Assembly (NCBI RefSeq): GCF_007858445.1
Contig: NZ_VIGV01000002.1
Coordinates: 186,001 to 250,000, forward strand
Direction: 5' to 3'
From: Tsukamurella sputi
GTDB taxonomy: Bacteria; Actinomycetota; Actinomycetes; Mycobacteriales; Mycobacteriaceae
Length of the DNA stretch: 64,000 bases
In this document: positions 60,888-64,000 of the stretch, one piece after another
How the letters are laid out: the number at the start of each line of letters is the position of its first letter
Numbering within the stretch: the stretch's first letter is position 1
Program-made: the position numbers and the translations under genes
Notes under the pieces: model-generated
Told to the model about the DNA's origin: nothing
The model's database searches: none
Seen by the model: the letters and a program-made list of their open reading frames with translations, nothing else

Positions 60888-61652
60888 TCAGATCTCGCGA
60901 GCGCCGATCAACGCGTCGGAGATGATCCCGGTAGCACGTCTCAGAGCGGGGATCGCGCGGTCGACGAAGTCGTCACCGAGCCGGGAGACGGGGCCGGAGA
61001 TGCCGACGGCCATCGGGGTGGGAGCACCGGGCACCGCCATGGCGTAACAGCGCACGCCGGCCTCCTGCTCCTCGTCGTCGATCGAGTAGCCGCGCGCACG
61101 GACCTTCTCGACTTCCGCGAAGACACCGGAGAGGGTGCTCACGCTGTTGGGCGTCGGCGCGGGGATCCCGGCCTGCCCGACGAGCTTGACGATGCGGGCG
61201 TCGTCGAGCTCGGCGAGAACCGCCTTGCCGACGCCGCTGTTGTGCAGGTTGACGCGACGACCGGCCTCGTTGTTCGTCCGCATGCTGTGCTGTGACGGCA
61301 CCTGGCCCGTGTAGATCACCATGTCGCCGTCGAGCACGGCGAGGCTCGCCGTCTCCTCCAGCTCGTCCACGAGCGATTGCAGCACGGGGACCGCGACAGC
61401 GCCCAGCTGTCGGTTCGCCACCTCGCCGAGCCGGATCAGGCGCGGCCCGAGCGCGTACCGGCGATTGGGCAGCTGCCGGACGTAGCCGATGCCGACCAGC
61501 GTGCGCAGCAGGCGATGGATCGTGGGCGGCGGCAGGGGCGTCCCCGCCGACAGTTCGCTGAGCGAGCACTCCCCGCCCGCGCGTCCCATGAGTTCGAGCA
61601 GTTCGAAAGCGCGCTCCACGGACTGCACACCCGAAGTGGATTTCCCCGCCAT
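60888..61652 (-). CDS. IclR family regulator, probably of purine catabolism
   Basis: A 254-residue IclR protein. Winged helix at about residues 10-70 (SGVQSVERAFELLELMG, PPPTIHRLLRTLV) and a C-terminal effector domain with the LHNSGVGKAVLAEL motif. The gene is divergent from an AzgA-type permease followed by a molybdenum hydroxylase gene, which suggests control of purine use, as for AllR-type IclR proteins. ATG 61652 gives the normal length; the longer frame to 61925 has no family match. Confidence 0.9.
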   Translation of the reverse strand: MAGKSTSGVQSVERAFELLELMGRAGGECSLSELSAGTPLPPPTIHRLLRTLVGIGYVRQLPNRRYALGPRLIRLGEVANRQLGAVAVPVLQSLVDELEETASLAVLDGDMVIYTGQVPSQHSMRTNNEAGRRVNLHNSGVGKAVLAELDDARIVKLVGQAGIPAPTPNSVSTLSGVFAEVEKVRARGYSIDDEEQEAGVRCYAMAVPGAPTPMAVGISGPVSRLGDDFVDRAIPALRRATGIISDALIGAREI

Positions 61653-62111
61653 GTTCGCCTCCCTCGCCATCGGTCCGTTCGGTGTTCCATCGAAACGGTA
61701 CGCCAGCGATTCCATCTTGCGTTCCGTATTGCGGTATCCGAGTGGATCCGCGGATACCGATTCGCTGCCACCGACCGTTCCCAACGACATTTCCGGACCA
61801 CCATGCGGAACGAGTTGAGGCGACTCGCTGGGCTCCGAACGATGCGGTTGTCGCGGCATCGACCCGGTAAGTCTTGTCGCACGGCAGAAGTCGCGGAACA
61901 GTGCCGGACGGGCTGCTTGACACACCCCGGGCCGCGTGTTTCACTCGACGTGACCGGAATCACATTTCCGGAGGGCGGAACGCACTCTGCGAAGCCCCTC
62001 GCGATCGCCACCTCGGATCGTCATCGATCAGCCCCACCATCTCCCCCGCTCCACCGGAGCGCCTCAACCGCGACGGGCCCGTGCCCGGAGATTCGGACCG
62101 AGAGGACCACC
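61653..62111. promoter_or_regulatory. Divergent iclR-azgA control region
   Basis: A 459-bp stretch without a supported gene. It holds the promoters of iclR and azgA and the inverted repeat at 61955-61970. Several copies of TTCCG/CGGAA are scattered across it. Confidence 0.5.
61955..61970. promoter_or_regulatory. CGGAA-N6-TTCCG inverted repeat upstream of azgA
   Basis: CGGAA-TCACAT-TTCCG; extended by one pair to CCGGAA/TTCCGG. The same architecture occurs upstream of the hydroxylase gene at 63641-63656. Good candidate for the IclR operator. Confidence 0.5.
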
Positions 62112-63587
62112 ATGACCAGTCAGCAAGAACAGAACGAGACGGACGAACGCGCCGATAGTCCAGCGGCACAGCCGTTCCTGGACCGGTTCTTCGAGATCAC
62201 TCGCCGCGGGTCGACGATCCCCCGCGAGATCCGGGGCGGCCTCGTCACCTTCGTCGCGATGGCGTACATCGTCGTCCTCAACCCCCTGATTCTGAGCAGT
62301 TCCTCCGACGCCGCCCATGGAACGCTCGGATTCGTCCAGGTGACCGCGGTGACGGGCCTGACCGCGGGCGTCATCACAATCCTGTTCGGCCTGGTCGCGA
62401 GACTCCCCTTCGCACTCGCCGCAGGCCTCGGGATGAACTCCTTCCTCGCCGTGGCCGTCGTCAAGGAGGTGACCTGGCCGGAGGCGATGGGCCTGGTGAT
62501 CATCAACGGCGTGATCATCGTGATCCTGGGGGCCACCGGCATTCGGACGGCGATCTTCCGGGCGGTGCCGGCGGAGCTGAAGACCGCGATCACAGTGGGC
62601 ATCGGCCTGTTCATCGCCTTCATCGGGTTCGTGAACTCGGGGTTCGTCACCCGCACCCCCGCGGGCCCGCCCGTCCAGCTCGGCCACAACGGCTCGATCG
62701 ACGCACTCCCCACGGCGGTCTTCATCTTCGCCCTGCTGCTCATCGCGGTGCTGGTCGCGCGGCGCGTTCCCGGGGCCATTCTCATCGGCATGGTCGTCGC
62801 GACCATCGCTGCGATCGGCATCCAGCACTTCGCGAAGCTCGGCACCGTCGGCGATCCGAACCACCCCGACCCCAAGGGGTGGAACCTCAGCGCTCCAGAG
62901 GTACCGAGTCACATCGTCGCGCTCCCCGACTTCAGACTGATCGGCCAGTTCGACCTGTTCGGCGCGTTCGAGCGCGTCGGGGCCCTGGCAGCGACGATGC
63001 TCGTGTTCACGCTGGTCTTCACCAACTTCTTCGACGCGATGGGGTCGATGACCGGCCTTGCGCGCCAGGCCGGTGTCGGCCAGCCCGACGGAACGTTCCC
63101 GCGCATCCGTTCCGCCTTCGTCATCGAGGGCATGGGCGCAGTCGCGGGCGGCGCCACGTCCGGTTCGTCCAACACCGTCTTCGTCGACTCCGCCTCCGGC
63201 ATCGCGGAGGGCGCTCGGACCGGACTCGCGGCCTGCGTCACCGGGGTGCTGTTCCTGGGCTCGATGTTCTTCGCACCGCTGATCGGCGTCATCCCGATGG
63301 AGGTGGGCGCGGCAGCCCTGGTGGTGGTCGGATCGATGATGGTGGCACAGATCCGGGAGATCGACTTCACGCACTTCTCCGTCGCGCTGCCCGCCTTCCT
63401 CACCATCGTGACCATGCCGCTGACCTACTCGATCGCCAACGGCATCGGCGTGGGCTTCATCACGTGGGCGCTCCTCAGCGTCCTCAGCGGTCGCGGACAG
63501 AAGGCGCACTGGCTACTGTGGGCGGTCTCGGTCGGCTTCATCCTGTACTTCGTCCGAGGACCGATCACCGCCTTCATCAGCGGCTGA
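62112..63587 (+). CDS. NCS2 family purine permease, AzgA-like
   Basis: A 491-residue NCS2 transporter with about 12-14 helices. The AzgA subgroup pattern is visible: EIRGGLVTFVAMAYIVVLNP at the start, LAAGLGMNSFLA, then TNFFDAMGSMTGLARQAG and GATSGSSNTVFVDSASGIAEGART. Members import hypoxanthine, adenine or guanine. It is followed by a molybdenum hydroxylase gene, so imported purine bases are probably oxidised to urate and used as nitrogen. Confidence 0.93.
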   Translation: MTSQQEQNETDERADSPAAQPFLDRFFEITRRGSTIPREIRGGLVTFVAMAYIVVLNPLILSSSSDAAHGTLGFVQVTAVTGLTAGVITILFGLVARLPFALAAGLGMNSFLAVAVVKEVTWPEAMGLVIINGVIIVILGATGIRTAIFRAVPAELKTAITVGIGLFIAFIGFVNSGFVTRTPAGPPVQLGHNGSIDALPTAVFIFALLLIAVLVARRVPGAILIGMVVATIAAIGIQHFAKLGTVGDPNHPDPKGWNLSAPEVPSHIVALPDFRLIGQFDLFGAFERVGALAATMLVFTLVFTNFFDAMGSMTGLARQAGVGQPDGTFPRIRSAFVIEGMGAVAGGATSGSSNTVFVDSASGIAEGARTGLAACVTGVLFLGSMFFAPLIGVIPMEVGAAALVVVGSMMVAQIREIDFTHFSVALPAFLTIVTMPLTYSIANGIGVGFITWALLSVLSGRGQKAHWLLWAVSVGFILYFVRGPITAFISG

Positions 63588-63640
63588 CCTGCAACGACGC
63601 AGCCCCAGCCGGAAACAGCCTCCGCGAGCACTCCGTGATG

Positions 63641-63656
63641 CGGAAAGAACATTCCG
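63641..63656. promoter_or_regulatory. CGGAA-N6-TTCCG inverted repeat upstream of the hydroxylase gene
   Basis: CGGAA-AGAACA-TTCCG, same arms and spacing as the site upstream of azgA. It lies about 32 bp before the TACTAT hexamer. Confidence 0.5.
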
Positions 63657-63687
63657 AAAACCCCTTCCCGATGTGACCCCCGTCACC

Positions 63688-63693
63688 TACTAT
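63688..63693 (+). promoter_or_regulatory. Possible -10 of the hydroxylase operon
   Basis: TACTAT fits TANNNT, about 103 bp before the start codon. No clear -35. Confidence 0.35.
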
Positions 63694-63796
63694 GAAATGC
63701 ACTGGATCGTGTTCGCATGGAAAACCAGCGGTCCAGCTCAGCCTCGCAAACCATGCCTGTCGGAACCGCGTGCCGCGGTTCAGTAGGGATGCAGCG

Positions 63797-64000
63797 GTGA
63801 CCGAAACGCTGACCGGATGTCATGTGACCGTGAACGGTCGACCCCGACCCTTCACCGGCCCGCCCCACACGAGCGCCCTCGATTGGTTGCGCGCGCAGGG
63901 CCTCACCGGCGCCAAAGAAGGATGCGCAGAGGGCGAATGCGGCGCCTGCTCGATCCTCGTCGCCCGCCCGGGCGACCCCGACTCCCCGCAGGATCGCACC
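63797..64000 (+). CDS. Xanthine dehydrogenase-type 2Fe-2S subunit, 5' part
   Basis: First 68 residues of a protein that runs past the window edge. The plant-type 2Fe-2S ligand motif GCAEGECGACSILV (with GAKE before it) is that of molybdenum hydroxylase small subunits such as XdhA. Start is GTG 63797 with AGGGAT upstream. With the permease and IclR genes it suggests purine oxidation, but other molybdenum hydroxylases are possible until the rest is seen. Confidence 0.85.
   Translation, partial: MTETLTGCHVTVNGRPRPFTGPPHTSALDWLRAQGLTGAKEGCAEGECGACSILVARPGDPDSPQDRT

Noticed and set aside
60880-60891. Palindrome CTGATCGATCAG at the end of iclR
   Set aside because: It overlaps the stop codon between convergent genes; too short and AT-rich for a terminator stem, and no regulated promoter is near.

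Overview
The window comes from a GC-rich actinobacterial chromosome. Gene content and order point to Mycobacteriales (mycolic-acid actinobacteria), and a Tsukamurella/Gordonia-like genome is my best guess; no rRNA gene is present to settle it. Two blocks follow the Mycobacterium tuberculosis map. Positions 1-8688 match Rv1481-Rv1474c: VWA protein, DUF58, MoxR1, RipA-like hydrolase, Rv1476, aconitase and its TetR regulator. Positions 42763-59514 match Rv1602-Rv1613: hisH, hisA, impA, hisF, hisI, bcp, trpE, Rv1610, trpC, trpB, trpA. The Rv1473-like ABC-F gene, next to the acn pair in M. tuberculosis, lies here at 38.8-40.4 kb. Everything between is accessory by comparison.

Layout. 0-5 kb: envelope/cell-division cluster on the minus strand. 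5-8.7 kb: acn and acnR with a recognisable AcnR box over the acn promoter and a strong hairpin between the genes. 8.7-14.8 kb: membrane, VOC, YdcF-like, SMI1/KNR4 and GDPD genes and two paralogous DUF4333 lipoproteins. 15-28 kb: a complete type 1 BREX operon (brxA-brxB-brxC-pglX-pglZ-brxL, minus strand, every junction overlapping). Its BrxL ends in a MIT_C/PLD-like domain instead of a recognisable Lon protease domain. 28-28.3 kb: a perfect 14-bp palindrome and a divergent XRE regulator gene broken by an in-frame amber codon. 28.5-34.2 kb: jetA-jetB-jetC (MksF/E/B, Wadjet type) without the nuclease gene jetD. 34.2-38.8 kb: PIG-L deacetylase, an autoregulated TetR plus glycosyltransferase, and a CnaB-domain secreted protein coupled to a sortase-like lipoprotein.

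38.8-44.9 kb: ABC-F ATPase, two tandem GGDEF membrane proteins coupled to trpA, and trpB. 45-51.6 kb: a block separating trpB from trpC, with GNAT, a polar amino-acid type ABC importer, and a GntR/MFS/BadF-kinase sugar module with DasR-like operators. 51.6-59.5 kb: trpC, the trp-associated membrane protein, trpE, bcp-like peroxiredoxin and hisI-F-impA-hisA-hisH. No trpF is visible, which fits a bifunctional PriA. trpE, trpB, hisH and bcp each have a -10-like hexamer 7-8 nt before the start codon, suggesting leaderless mRNAs. 59.6-64 kb: a lipoprotein, an IclR regulator, an AzgA-type purine permease and the start of a molybdenum hydroxylase 2Fe-2S gene, probably a purine-catabolism locus. The permease and hydroxylase genes share a CGGAA-N6-TTCCG inverted repeat upstream.

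I saw no tRNA, rRNA, CRISPR array, transposase or integrase.
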